From positions 1-64,000 of the forward strand of contig PTKZ01000005.1 of assembly GCA_002938205.1 (NCBI GenBank): a DNA stretch of 64,000 nucleotides, given 5' to 3'. A model generated the notes under the pieces. The model made no database searches and was not told the origin of the DNA. It saw nothing but the letters and a program-made list of their open reading frames with translations. The stretch comes from Alphaproteobacteria bacterium MarineAlpha5_Bin5 (GTDB lineage Bacteria > Pseudomonadota > Alphaproteobacteria > HIMB59 > GCA-002718135). Within the stretch, counting starts at the first letter, position 1; each line of letters starts with the position of its first letter. Made by a program: the position numbers and the translations under genes. Shown here piece after piece: positions 16,382 to 28,800 of this stretch.

Positions 16382-17530
16382 ATGATTGAGTCTAATATTA
16401 TATATAATGACAAAAAAGATTGTCAGATAATTAATTTTGAAAATATAAATTTTAAATTAGTATCTGGGCTATCTATACAACATTTAAAAATTGCCTTTAA
16501 AACATTTGGCGAACTTAACGCAGATAAAACTAATGCTATATTAATATGTCATGCGTTAACAGGAGATCAGTATGTTACAGGAAAAAATCCAATTACCAAC
16601 AAGGATGGTTGGTGGTCTAGAATGGTTGGCCCAAATAAACCAATAGACACAAATATATTTTTTGTAATTAGCTCAAATGTTCTCGGAGGTTGTGCAGGTT
16701 CAACTGGTCCAAAGGAAAGAAATCCAAAAACTAATAAACCTTACGGAGGGAACTTTCCTTCAATTACAATAAAAGATATGGTTAAGGCCCAAACTTATCT
16801 AATAGATTCATTAAAAATTAAAAAATTATTTTCAGTAATTGGAGGTTCTATGGGGGCAATGCAAGCTTTACAATGGTCTATAGATTACCCTGAACGGATT
16901 GAGACTATTATTCACATAGCTGGTGCACTAAAACACTCAACTCAAAATATAGCTTTTAATGAAGTTGGTCGTCAGGCAATAATGAATGATCCGCTATGGC
17001 TAAATGGAAATTATCATTTAGAAAACAAAGTTCCTGAAAGAGGACTTTCTGTTGCAAGAATGATAGGACATATAACTTATTTATCTGAAGATGCAATGCA
17101 TCGTAAATTTGGACGTAAACTTCAATCTAGAGATATTATTTCTTTTGGTTTTGATGCAGATTTTCAAATAGAAAGTTATTTACGTTATCAAGGAAGATCT
17201 TTTGTTGAAAGATTTGATGCTAATTCCTATTTATATTTAACAAGAGCAATGGATTATTTTGATCATTCTGATTCTTATCAAAAATCTATTGAATTTTCTT
17301 ACAAACCGAATAACCATATAAGATATTTGATAATATCTTTTACTTCAGATTGGTTATTCCCAACAAATGAAAATAAAACGATAGTTGAAACATTAAATTA
17401 TTTATCAAAACAAGTAAGTTTTATAGAAATTGAGACAGACAAAGGACATGATAGCTTTCTATTAGATGAGCCTGAATTAGATTTTGTAACAAAAGGATTT
17501 TTAGAAAATAATAAGGTTTTAGATAAATGA
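16382..17530 (+). CDS. metX: Homoserine O-acyltransferase MetX
   Basis: 382 residues, alpha/beta-hydrolase fold. The nucleophile S156 lies in GGSMGAMQALQW; the acid is in TSDWLFP and the histidine in KGHDSFL near the C-terminus. It acylates homoserine (acetyl by name, succinyl in some alphaproteobacterial relatives; not decidable here) as the committed step to methionine. It is controlled by the SAM-II leader directly upstream and overlaps metW by four bases (ATGA). It supplies the substrate of the MetY-type enzyme at 4.5 kb. Confidence 0.92.
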   Translation: MIESNIIYNDKKDCQIINFENINFKLVSGLSIQHLKIAFKTFGELNADKTNAILICHALTGDQYVTGKNPITNKDGWWSRMVGPNKPIDTNIFFVISSNVLGGCAGSTGPKERNPKTNKPYGGNFPSITIKDMVKAQTYLIDSLKIKKLFSVIGGSMGAMQALQWSIDYPERIETIIHIAGALKHSTQNIAFNEVGRQAIMNDPLWLNGNYHLENKVPERGLSVARMIGHITYLSEDAMHRKFGRKLQSRDIISFGFDADFQIESYLRYQGRSFVERFDANSYLYLTRAMDYFDHSDSYQKSIEFSYKPNNHIRYLIISFTSDWLFPTNENKTIVETLNYLSKQVSFIEIETDKGHDSFLLDEPELDFVTKGFLENNKVLDK

Positions 17531-18210
17531 ACAAGAGAAAAAGTATAAGAAAAGATTGGAAATTGATTGAATCTTTAATAAGTCAAAATGCAAGATTGTT
17601 AGATATAGGTTGTGGTGAGGGTGAATTAATTCAACTATTAAAAAAGAATTTAAATGCAAACACTCATGGCATAGAATTAAATGCAGAACTTGCACAAAAA
17701 GCAATAGCAAAGGGTCTTAGCGTTATACACGGTGATGCTGAGAAGGATCTTAAACAATACTCTAATCAAAGCTTTGACTACGTAATTCTTAGTCAAACAT
17801 TACAAGCAATGATGAAACCTAGGGACATTCTTGCAGAGCTATTAAGAATAGGAGGAAAGGCTATAGTATCATTTCCAAACTTTGGTCACTGGAAAATTCG
17901 TCTTCAGCTTCTGTTATTAGGCAAAATGCCTGTAACTGAAGGTTTACCTTTTGCTTGGTATGATACTCCAAATATTCATTTTTTTACATTAAAAGATTTT
18001 CAAAACTTATGCAAAGAAATGAATATTATAATTGAAAAAAGTATTGGACTTACTTCCCAAGGAAAACAATTTATTATCAAAAATAATATAATTAGTTCAA
18101 ATTTATTTACACATGAAGCAATTTTCCTCCTAAGTTATCAAAATTTTGAACCAATAAAAATAAAAACTGCAAATAAAATTTTTGCAAAAAATTCTGCCAT
18201 AGTTAGCTAA
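17527..18210 (+). CDS. metW: Methionine biosynthesis protein MetW
   Basis: 227 residues, methyltransferase-like fold with the SAM motif LLDIGCGEGELIQLL (19-33). MetW is the constant partner of MetX in proteobacteria and is thought to stimulate or cooperate with it. The four-base overlap with metX and one-base overlap with gloB show a tight operon. The last 25 residues are rich in Lys and Asn and may be a lineage-specific tail. Confidence 0.9.
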   Translation: MNKRKSIRKDWKLIESLISQNARLLDIGCGEGELIQLLKKNLNANTHGIELNAELAQKAIAKGLSVIHGDAEKDLKQYSNQSFDYVILSQTLQAMMKPRDILAELLRIGGKAIVSFPNFGHWKIRLQLLLLGKMPVTEGLPFAWYDTPNIHFFTLKDFQNLCKEMNIIIEKSIGLTSQGKQFIIKNNIISSNLFTHEAIFLLSYQNFEPIKIKTANKIFAKNSAIVS

Positions 18211-18974
18211 TGAGTAATTTAAATATTAAAATAATTAAACAACTTAAGGATAATTACTCCTATATACTTTATAAAAAAGATAATGCGAATGCTACAATAA
18301 TTGATCCAGCTGAAAGTTATAATCTTATAGATTATTTAAATAAAAATAATTTAATCTTACAAAATATATTAATTACACATCATCATCAAGATCACACTGG
18401 GGGTGTTGAAGGTTTAATAAAACAATTTCCTTCAACAAAAATCTTTGCACCAAGCAAGTTAGAATTAAATTTAGTAAATATAATTAAAGAAGGAAGTATA
18501 ATAAATACAAATATTAATAATTTTTCTGTGATTGAGACTCCTGGACATACTATTGATCACGTTATTTTATATGACAAAGATAATAAAATTTTATTTTCTG
18601 GCGATACTCTGTTTAGACTTGGATGTGGTAGAGTTTTTGAAGGAACTTATAATCAAATGTATAATTCTTTAAAAAAAATTAATTTATTAGAAGATAATAC
18701 CACTATTTATTGCGGTCATGAATATACATTATCAAATCTTAAATTTCTCGAAACAGTATTTGTAAATCATGATGAATTAACAAAATTACGAAATATATTA
18801 GAATTAGAAATCAAAATGAATGGCAGAACTATTCCTTTTAATCTCGCTAATGAAAAAAAAATCAATCCTTTTTTAAATCAGAATTCTATTTTAGCTAAAA
18901 AATTAAAAGTGGAACAAAAATTTTCTGATATTGAGCTATTTACTTTTTTAAGAGATAAAAAGAATCAATTTTGA
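18210..18974 (+). CDS. gloB: Hydroxyacylglutathione hydrolase (glyoxalase II)
   Basis: 254 residues, metallo-beta-lactamase fold. Metal motif THHHQDH (56-62) with H57, H59, D61 and H62, then TPGHTIDH, SGDTLF and YCGHEYT, the GloB-specific order, and a C-terminal glutathione-site region. It hydrolyses S-lactoylglutathione to lactate and glutathione. Last gene of the metX-metW-gloB operon. A metal-dependent hydrolase behind metXW is a common alphaproteobacterial arrangement, as I recall. Confidence 0.88.
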   Translation: MSNLNIKIIKQLKDNYSYILYKKDNANATIIDPAESYNLIDYLNKNNLILQNILITHHHQDHTGGVEGLIKQFPSTKIFAPSKLELNLVNIIKEGSIINTNINNFSVIETPGHTIDHVILYDKDNKILFSGDTLFRLGCGRVFEGTYNQMYNSLKKINLLEDNTTIYCGHEYTLSNLKFLETVFVNHDELTKLRNILELEIKMNGRTIPFNLANEKKINPFLNQNSILAKKLKVEQKFSDIELFTFLRDKKNQF

Positions 18975-19015
18975 CTAAATTTAAGGGAAATTTGGAATTT
19001 TTTAGTTCTTTTCAA

Positions 19016-19042
19016 TTGACTATTAGATTGGTTCATTATAAA
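19016..19042 (+). promoter_or_regulatory. Candidate promoter for rplU
   Basis: TTGACT (19016-19021) and TATAAA (19037-19042) are good hexamers but only 15 bases apart, shorter than usual. They lie 24 bases before the rplU ATG in a 91-base spacer, where a ribosomal-protein promoter is expected. Confidence 0.4.
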
Positions 19043-19065
19043 TCCCGCTTTTCTTGAGATAGGCA

Positions 19066-19548
19066 ATGCTAGCAGTATTTAAAACAGGTGGAAAACAATA
19101 TTCAGTTAAAGCTGGACAAATTCTAAAAGTTGAAAAACTTAAAGGAAATAAAGGTGATAGTATTTCTTTTAAGGATGTACTTGCTGTATCTGATTCATCA
19201 AAAAGTACAATTGGCTCACCATTAGTTGAGGGAGCTAGAATAGAAGCAAAAATTCTTGATCAAATTCGTAACAAAAAAATCATAGTTTTTAAAAAAAGAA
19301 GACGTCAAAATTATAGGTCTACTCAAGGTCATAGACAATACTTAACTGTATTACAGATTCAATCAATTTCTTTAGGTAAGAAAAAATCTGAAACTTCAAA
19401 AAAAACTTTGGATAAAAAACCCAGTCAGAAAAAAACAAAAATGGAAACATCTTCTGCAAAAAAAGCAGCTCCAAAAAAAACTACGATAAAGAAAAAAAAT
19501 ATAAATAAAGTAGTTAAAAAAACGACAAAAAAAAAGGAAGTTAAATAA
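19066..19548 (+). CDS. rplU: Ribosomal protein bL21 with a long basic tail
   Basis: 160 residues. Residues 1-103 are canonical bL21 ([18 protein letters not shown], then [17 protein letters not shown], which contacts 23S rRNA). The family normally ends near residue 103; here about 57 further residues made almost only of Lys, Thr, Ser and Ala follow, resembling histone-H1-type tails. Tails on bL21 occur in alphaproteobacteria, but their role is not known to me. The stop overlaps the rpmA ATG by one base. Confidence 0.93.
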   Translation: MLAVFKTGGKQYSVKAGQILKVEKLKGNKGDSISFKDVLAVSDSSKSTIGSPLVEGARIEAKILDQIRNKKIIVFKKRRRQNYRSTQGHRQYLTVLQIQSISLGKKKSETSKKTLDKKPSQKKTKMETSSAKKAAPKKTTIKKKNINKVVKKTTKKKEVK

Positions 19549-19799
19549 TGGCTACAAAAAAAGCAGGTGGAAGCTCACGTAATGGCCGTGATTCTATAGG
19601 TCGCAGATTAGGTGTAAAAAAATTTGGCGGAGAAAATGTTTTATCTGGCAATATTATTGTACGTCAAAGAGGAACTAAATTCCACCCAGGTAATAATGTT
19701 GGAATTGGAAGAGATCATACGATTTTTGCAACAATTAATGGTAAAGTTGCTTTTAAAAAAACACGCGTAAGAACTTACGTTTCTGTAATTCCCGCATAA
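19548..19799 (+). CDS. rpmA: Ribosomal protein bL27
   Basis: 83 residues, normal length. The N-terminus [16 protein letters not shown] is the uncleaved bL27 type that reaches the peptidyl-transferase centre, and [20 protein letters not shown] and GKVAF are conserved blocks. Translationally coupled to rplU by a TAATG overlap. A terminator-like hairpin follows 12 bases after the stop. Confidence 0.96.
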   Translation: MATKKAGGSSRNGRDSIGRRLGVKKFGGENVLSGNIIVRQRGTKFHPGNNVGIGRDHTIFATINGKVAFKKTRVRTYVSVIPA

Positions 19800-19809
19800 A
19801 TTATATTAG

Positions 19810-21924
<2,115 letters not shown>

Positions 21925-21925
<1 letters not shown>

Positions 21926-23178
21926 TGAATATTAAAGAAGAAATTTATGATTTAGGTAAAAATGCAAAAATTGCATCTCAAGAAATGGGATCATTGAATA
22001 ATAAAAATAAAAATTTAGCCTTAGAAAATTTAATAAAAAATATTGAAAATTATTCAGATAAAATAATTAAAGAAAATAAAAAAGACTTGGCTATTGCTGA
22101 AAAAAATAACTTATCATCATCAATTGTAAATCGACTTAAAATGAATAAAAATATGATTGAGGGATTAATAAAAAGTATTAAAGTAATTATAGATCTTCCA
22201 GATCCAGTGGGAAAAACTTTAAGTGAATGGACGCAACCAAATGGTCTAAGATTTAGAAAAATTACTGTACCTCTAGGTGTTCTAGGGGTAATTTATGAAT
22301 CAAGACCGAATGTCACTGTTGACGCATCTTGCATTTCATTAAAATCAGGAAACGCTCTTATTTTAAGAGGAGGTAGTGATAGTTTTCATACAGCTCAATA
22401 TTTAGTTAATATAATTTCTAAATCATTTAAGGATTCTGGACTTCCAAAAAATATTATTCAAATGATCCCTACTACTAATAGGGAAGCTGTTGATCATCTT
22501 TTACAAATGACTAAATATGTTGATGTAATTATTCCAAGAGGGGGCAAAAGTTTAATCAAAAAAATCAGATCAATTAGCAAAATTCCTGTTATTAAACATC
22601 TTGAAGGTATATGTCATATTTATGTTGATCATGAAGCTGATATAGATATCGCAAAAAAGGTAATTTTAAATAGCAAACTAAGAAGACCAGAAATTTGCGG
22701 AGCTGCAGAAACAGTTTTAATTGATGAAAAAATAAAAAATAAAGCAATTGATTTAATAATGCCACTTAGAAATTTAGGATGTGAAGTTAGAGGAGATGCA
22801 TTTATTCAATCACTTGATAAAAGTTTTAAAAGAGCTAAAGATATTGATTGGTCAACTGAATATCTGGATAAAATTCTATCTGTAAAACTAGTTAATGGTA
22901 TTGATAATGCAATAGAGCATATTAACACTTATTCTTCTAACCATACAGATTGTATAATAACAGAAAATGATCAAACTTTTAAAAAATTTTACAACAACAT
23001 TGATAGTGCAATAATAATTAAAAATGCCTCAACTCAATTTGCCGATGGTGGTGAATTTGGCTTTGGGGCTGAGATTGGTATTTCAACAGATAAATTACAT
23101 GTAAGAGGACCAGTTGCTGCTGAACACTTAACTAGCTTTAAATATATTGTTCAAGGCAATGGACATGAAAGAACTTAA
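21925..23178 (+). CDS. proA: Gamma-glutamyl phosphate reductase
   Basis: 417 residues, aldehyde-dehydrogenase fold. VIYESRPNVTVD, the ALILRGGSDS loop, IPRGGKSLIKKI, and the catalytic Cys in RRPEICGAAETVLID. It makes glutamate semialdehyde, the spontaneous precursor of pyrroline-5-carboxylate. One-base overlap with proB; the nadD start follows with no spacer. PutA, the reverse pathway, is encoded 3 kb downstream on the other strand. Confidence 0.93.
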
Positions 23179-23760
23179 TTGAAAAAAATTGGACTACTTG
23201 GAGGATCATTTGACCCACCCCACAAGGGACATATTTATATTTCTTTGGAAGCAAAAAAAATACTAAAATTAGATGATATATGGTGGTTGGTTACTCCTCA
23301 AAATCCTCTTAAAATTGATAAACCTGCAATTTATAAAGAAAGAATAAAAAATTGTATAAATATCACAAAAAATTACCCAATAAAAATTAAAGAAATTGAA
23401 AAAAAAATTAATTCAAAATATTCTTATCAAACAATTAATTTTTTAAATTCTCACTATAAAAGTATTAAATTTTTTTGGTTAATGGGCGCTGATAATTTAA
23501 TAAATTTTCATAATTGGCAAAATTTTAATGCTATTTTTAAAGATATCGCTATTGTAGTTTTTAAAAGACATGGATATAATAATAAAGCATTGAAAAGTCG
23601 TACTTCACATATTTATAAAAATTTTAAAATTAATAATAAAAAATTGATATTTGAAGATTTCGTAAAATTACCTGCTTGGACAATAATTCAAAATAAGGAA
23701 ATAAGAATATCCTCAACTGATATTAGAAAACAACGTGAAAATTTGAGGTCCAAAAATTAA
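23179..23760 (+). CDS. nadD: Nicotinate-nucleotide adenylyltransferase
   Basis: 193 residues. Nucleotidyltransferase motif GGSFDPPHKGH (8-18), the WWLVTPQNPLK block, LMGADN and ISSTDIR near the end. It makes deamido-NAD. The start is TTG at 23179, placed directly after the proA stop; the next ATG is far inside the protein, so TTG is the only sensible start and translation is probably coupled to proA. Its last codons overlap the proposed ATT start of rsfS. Confidence 0.88.
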   Translation: MKKIGLLGGSFDPPHKGHIYISLEAKKILKLDDIWWLVTPQNPLKIDKPAIYKERIKNCINITKNYPIKIKEIEKKINSKYSYQTINFLNSHYKSIKFFWLMGADNLINFHNWQNFNAIFKDIAIVVFKRHGYNNKALKSRTSHIYKNFKINNKKLIFEDFVKLPAWTIIQNKEIRISSTDIRKQRENLRSKN

Positions 23761-24109
23761 TACTAAAATAAATTTAACTGATCAAATTTATGGTATTTTA
23801 GATAATGCTAAAGCTGAAAATATTCAAATTGTTGATCTAAAAAATAAAACGTCAATTGCTGATTCATTTATTATAGCAACTTGTAGATCAACAAGACATG
23901 CTAATGCAACTGCTGATGAATTAACAAGAAATTTAAAACAGCTTGGAATTAGTTGCCCTTCTCCAGAGGGTCGACCTAAATGTGACTGGGTAATTGTAGA
24001 TGCAGGATCTATTATTGTTCATTTGTTTCGACAAGAAATAAGGGACTTGTATAATTTGGAAAAATTATGGGAAATTAATTTTGATTCTGTGGAAACAAAA
24101 TTAGCATAA
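23756..24109 (+). CDS. rsfS: Ribosomal silencing factor RsfS, apparently using an ATT start
   Basis: 117 residues. The frame encodes TSIADSFIIATCRSTRHANA, EGRPKCDWVIVDAGS, IIVHLF and REIRDLYNLEKLW, the full conserved core of RsfS/Iojap, which binds uL14 on the 50S subunit and blocks subunit joining when nutrients run out. There is no ATG, GTG or TTG between the in-frame stop at 23744 and the core. ATT at 23756, overlapping the nadD stop, lies seven bases after GAGGT (23745-23749) and is the best start. The known RsfS position directly after nadD supports the call. Confidence 0.88.
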   Translation: MNTKINLTDQIYGILDNAKAENIQIVDLKNKTSIADSFIIATCRSTRHANATADELTRNLKQLGISCPSPEGRPKCDWVIVDAGSIIVHLFRQEIRDLYNLEKLWEINFDSVETKLA

Positions 24110-24134
24110 TGCTATGTATTGTTAAAAAATTTAT

Positions 24135-25427
24135 ATGATAAAAAAAATTCTTACTTTTGCAACTTATATAATAATTTTAATAAATTCATCTACTGTTTTT
24201 GGTGCGCCAAAAAGTAAATCAACATATGAGTATTTGGATTTATTTGGACAAGTATTTGATCGAGTAAAATCGTCATACGTAGAAGATGTGAGTGATAAAG
24301 AATTAATTGAAAAAGCTATAGATGGAATGCTCACAGGACTTGATCCACATTCAGGATACATGAATGAAGAAGTTTGGCAAGAAATGCAAATGGATACTCA
24401 GGGCAAATTTGGAGGCTTAGGAATAGAAATTACTATGGAAGAAGGGTTTGTGAAAGTTATTTCACCTATTGAAGATACTCCTGCTTTTAAAGCTGGTGTA
24501 TTAGCTGGAGATTATATAATCCAAATAGATGACACTCCTGTATTTGGCCTTACTCTTAACGAAGCTGTAGAGCTGATGCGGGGTGAAAAAGGATCTGCTA
24601 TAACAATAACTATATCTCGAGCTGGTTTAGAGCCTTTTGAAATTAATATAGTAAGAGACTTTATAAAAATACGATCAGTCAAACACGAAATATATGATGA
24701 TATAGGCTATTTAAGAATTACATCATTTACAGAACAAACTGAGGAGGGTTTGATTAAATCAATAAATCAAATAAAAAAAGATCTAAATGAAAAAGAAAGA
24801 GGTTATGTTTTAGATTTACGTTCTAATCCTGGAGGTTTATTAACTCAGGCAGTTAAAGTAACAGATATTTTTTTACAAAGAGGTGAAATTGTTTCAACAA
24901 GAGGAAGAGAAAAAAAAGATATAACTAGATATAGAGCAAAAAATAAAGATGAAACAAATAGTAAACCATTAGTTGTACTAATAAATGGAGGATCTGCATC
25001 AGCATCAGAGATTGTAGCAGGAGCCTTACAAGATCATAGAAGAGCAATAATTATAGGAACCCAGTCCTTTGGGAAAGGTTCTGTTCAGACAATCATACCA
25101 TTTCAAAAATCTAACTCAGAACAAATGTCAGGCATTAGATTAACTACTGCAAGATACTATACACCTTCTGGTAAATCTATCCAAGGTATGGGAATTACTC
25201 CTGATATAATTATAGAACAAGGTGAATTTGAGTCATATGAATATAGAACATATTCTGAATCAGATTTGAAAGAATCTCTTGATAAAGAAGAAATAGATGA
25301 AACAAAAAATGAAGATGATAGTGAATTATCGGAAAAAGAAAAAAGATTGGTAAGAGATTATCAATTAAAAAGAGCTTTAGATTTATTAAAAGGGATGAGT
25401 CTTTTTGAAGAATCTTTAGAAAATTAA
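24135..25427 (+). CDS. ctpA: C-terminal processing peptidase, S41 family
   Basis: 430 residues. Signal peptide (1-23, ending VFGA), a short helical segment, a PDZ domain around 90-165 (GFVKVISPIEDTPAFKAGV), then the S41 protease core with the catalytic Ser in GGSASASEI (285-293) and the Lys in SFGKGSVQ. The C-terminal 50 residues are acidic and helical. A periplasmic protease that trims substrates from the C-terminus. It follows rsfS after 25 bases; rlmH and an EnvC-type gene, usual between them in relatives, are absent. Confidence 0.9.
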   Translation: MIKKILTFATYIIILINSSTVFGAPKSKSTYEYLDLFGQVFDRVKSSYVEDVSDKELIEKAIDGMLTGLDPHSGYMNEEVWQEMQMDTQGKFGGLGIEITMEEGFVKVISPIEDTPAFKAGVLAGDYIIQIDDTPVFGLTLNEAVELMRGEKGSAITITISRAGLEPFEINIVRDFIKIRSVKHEIYDDIGYLRITSFTEQTEEGLIKSINQIKKDLNEKERGYVLDLRSNPGGLLTQAVKVTDIFLQRGEIVSTRGREKKDITRYRAKNKDETNSKPLVVLINGGSASASEIVAGALQDHRRAIIIGTQSFGKGSVQTIIPFQKSNSEQMSGIRLTTARYYTPSGKSIQGMGITPDIIIEQGEFESYEYRTYSESDLKESLDKEEIDETKNEDDSELSEKEKRLVRDYQLKRALDLLKGMSLFEESLEN

Positions 25428-25889
25428 ATGTCCAATAAATATAGAAAATGTGTTGGTATGATGATTTTAAATTCTAATAAAAAAATACTTGTTGGAAAAA
25501 GGCTTGATCATCCAAGTGGTTATTGGCAAATGCCTCAAGGAGGCATTGATGAAAATGAAAATCCTGAACAAGCAGTGTGGAGAGAAATGATGGAGGAAAT
25601 TGGAACTAACAATGCAGAGTTATATAAAACTTCTAATCAATGGATTAATTATGATATACCGCAAGAAACTCTTAATCATTTGCCTTGGGGGAAAAAATAT
25701 ATTGGACAAAAGCAAAAGTGGTTTATTTTTAAATTTTCAGGAAATGATACAGATATAAATGTAGAAACTAAAAATCCTGAGTTCAGCAAATGGCAATGGA
25801 TGGATAATAAAATACTAGTCGAAAATGCTGTTCCATTTAAAAGAAAAGTTTATCAATCTATTCTTAATGAATTTAAAGATTTATTCTAA
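25428..25889 (+). CDS. rppH: RNA pyrophosphohydrolase (Nudix)
   Basis: 153 residues. The Nudix box GGIDENENPEQAVWREMMEEIG fits GX5EX7REUXEEXGU, and the flanking GYWQMPQGG and KKYIGQKQKWFIFKF are RppH-specific. It removes pyrophosphate from RNA 5' ends and so starts decay. The ATG comes directly after the ctpA stop. The stop overlaps that of convergent putA by four bases, which marks the left boundary of the accessory block. Confidence 0.9.
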   Translation: MSNKYRKCVGMMILNSNKKILVGKRLDHPSGYWQMPQGGIDENENPEQAVWREMMEEIGTNNAELYKTSNQWINYDIPQETLNHLPWGKKYIGQKQKWFIFKFSGNDTDINVETKNPEFSKWQWMDNKILVENAVPFKRKVYQSILNEFKDLF

Positions 25890-28800
25890 TCATTAATAGT
25901 TGATAAAAGCTCAACATTTCCTCCCATAGCAACAATATTATTAGAAATACTATATTCATAACAAAACTTTTTTAGATATTCTGGACCACCTGCTTTTGGT
26001 CCTGTACCAGATTTATGATGTCCGCCAAATGGCTGGGATCCAACTACAGCTCCTACTATATTTCTGTTTATGTATGTATTACCTACATTGGTATTATTTA
26101 TGACAGTTTCAATAACACTATTTATCCTGCTATGAATACCTAATGTTAAACCATAATTTAAAGAATTAATTTGATTACATAATTCAACTAATTTTTTTGA
26201 ACTAAATGACAATACATGTAAAACTGGACCGAATATTTCTTCATTAATTTCATCTATATTATTAATTTCTATGATTGCAGGATTGACAAAATTGCCTTTC
26301 TCATACACTTCACTTGAGTGATATTTTTTATCAAAGCTATTAACATGAGCTAAGATTTTTTCTTTGGCAGAGAAATCAATAACAGGTCCAACATCAGTTG
26401 AAATAAATTCTGGATTTGAAATGGTTAATGAATCTACAGCTCCCTTAAGCATATCCAGAGTTTTTGCATAAACGTTTTCTTCAATACATAATATTCGACA
26501 AGCCGAACATCTTTGGCCTGCGCTGTTAAATGCTGAGTTTATAACATCTTCTACTACATGTTCTGTTAATGCAGAACTATCTGCAATAAGACAATTAAGA
26601 CCTCCAGTTTCAGCAATTAAGTTTATTAAATCAGATCTTTCATAAAGTTGTTTTTGAATGATTTTTGCAGTTTCTAATGACCCAGTGAAAACAACATTTT
26701 GTAAATTTTTATTATAAAAAATTTTCGGACCAATATCTTCTCCCCTTCCTAATATTAAAGCAGCAGCATTTTTTGGAAGACCTGCTTTTAATAATAGGTT
26801 AAAAATTACGTAACTCAGATTGGATGTCTGTTCTGCAGGTTTTGCTAAAACAACATTACCACAGACTAGTGCTGCAATTAACTGTCCAACAAAAATAGCT
26901 ATCGGAAAATTCCAAGGACTAATAACACATGTTAAACCTCTAGCTTTGAGTTTATAAATATTTTTTTCACCAGTGGGTCCAGGCAAATTCTTATCTTTAA
27001 AGATTTTTTTAGATTCTTCTGCATAGTATCTACAAAAATCAATCGCTTCTCTAATATCATCTATAGAGTCTTGTATGGTTTTGCCAGCTTCCTTCACACA
27101 ACAGGATACAAGCATATGATAATTATTTTCAAGTAAATCAGCAAAAGCATTTACGATACCAACTCTTTTATCTATATTACTATTTTTCCATTCCTTGCAG
27201 TATGAAGATAGATTTTCTATTGCCAGTGTTACTATATTTTCATTTGCATAGTATACTTTGCCAATAATATTTGAATTTGAGTAAGGAGAAATAATGTTTT
27301 TTTCAATTTTGGTAAAATAATTTTTACCATTAACAATACTACATGCTTGAACATTATGAATATTTTGTAAATTTGTAAACAATATAATATTATTCTCTTC
27401 AGTTAAATCAACCCCGGCAGAATTTTTTCTATCAAGAAAAATATCTTCTGGTTTATTTATTTGATTATTTTCAATTTTATTTAATTTTAATAAAGGTGAT
27501 TGTATTAAGTTATTTGTATCCGTATTCTTTTTATTTAGTTGATGAATAAAAGAAGTGTTTGCTCCATTCTCCAAAAGTCTTCTGACAAGATAAGGTAGAA
27601 GATCATTATATCCACCAACAGGAGCATAAACTCGACAAGAGAAATTTTTATTATTTTTAAAATGATTATAAATTTCATCTCCCATTCCATGCAATTTTTG
27701 AAATTCATGTTGCTTTGATTGAAAAAGCTTCTGAACATAAGCAATTGTAAAAGCATTATGGGTAGCAAACTGTGGAAATATATTCTTTGATTTCTCAAGG
27801 ATATGAGCACATTTTAAATAAGATAAATCTGTTATGAATTTTTTTGTATAAACAGGATAATTTTCTAGCCCTTTTTCTTGCGCAAGCTTTATTTCTGTAT
27901 CCCAATATGCTCCTTTTACTAAACGAACATTCATTTTTTTGTTTAAAGCTTGAAGTTTATTATCCAGCCATTTTAGTACAAATATAGATCGTTGTTGATA
28001 AGCTTGAACTGCTATTCCAAAACCTGAATAATCCTCGCTTATTATATTATTATCTAAAATATTCTCGATTAAAAAAAGTGATAAGTTTAAACGATCTGCT
28101 TCTTCAGCATCAAAACATATATCCAAATTAAATACTTTTGCTAATTTTATTAATTCAATTAACTTTGGCAATAGTTCTTTTCTAAGCAATTCAAGTTTAT
28201 TACGTTCATACCTTGGGTGTAATGCAGACAATTTTATTGAAATACTGTGTCTTTTCTTTGAAGATGATTTGCCAATAACGTTAATTGCATTTTTGTAATT
28301 TTCAAAATACCTATTAGCATCTGCATACGTTCTAGCACCTTCACCTAACATATCAAAAGAGTATGCATAAATTGATCCGTCTAATTTTGATGATAACTCT
28401 GATGCTCTATTAATATCTTTTTCAAATATAAATTGTTTAGCAAGAATATTTATTGATTGCTTTATTATTGAGCGTAGTACGGGTTTACTAATTTTTTTTA
28501 AAACAGACATAAAAATATCCGTTTCTTTCAATTCTTCTTTTTTCAAAATTTTTCCTGTCATTAAAAAAGCAATAGAGGAAATATTAACAAAAATATTGTT
28601 GTCATTTTTTATATGATCTCTCCATTGTCCTGATGGTATTTTATCTTCAATTAAATCATTAATGGTTTTATTATCCGGTATTCGTAACAAAGCTTCTGCA
28701 AGACACATTAATACAATTCCTTCTGAACTTGAAAGATCAAACTCGTGCATTAATTTTTCAAAAGCGTTGTAGGAATTATATTGCTTCGCAGATTCTATAA

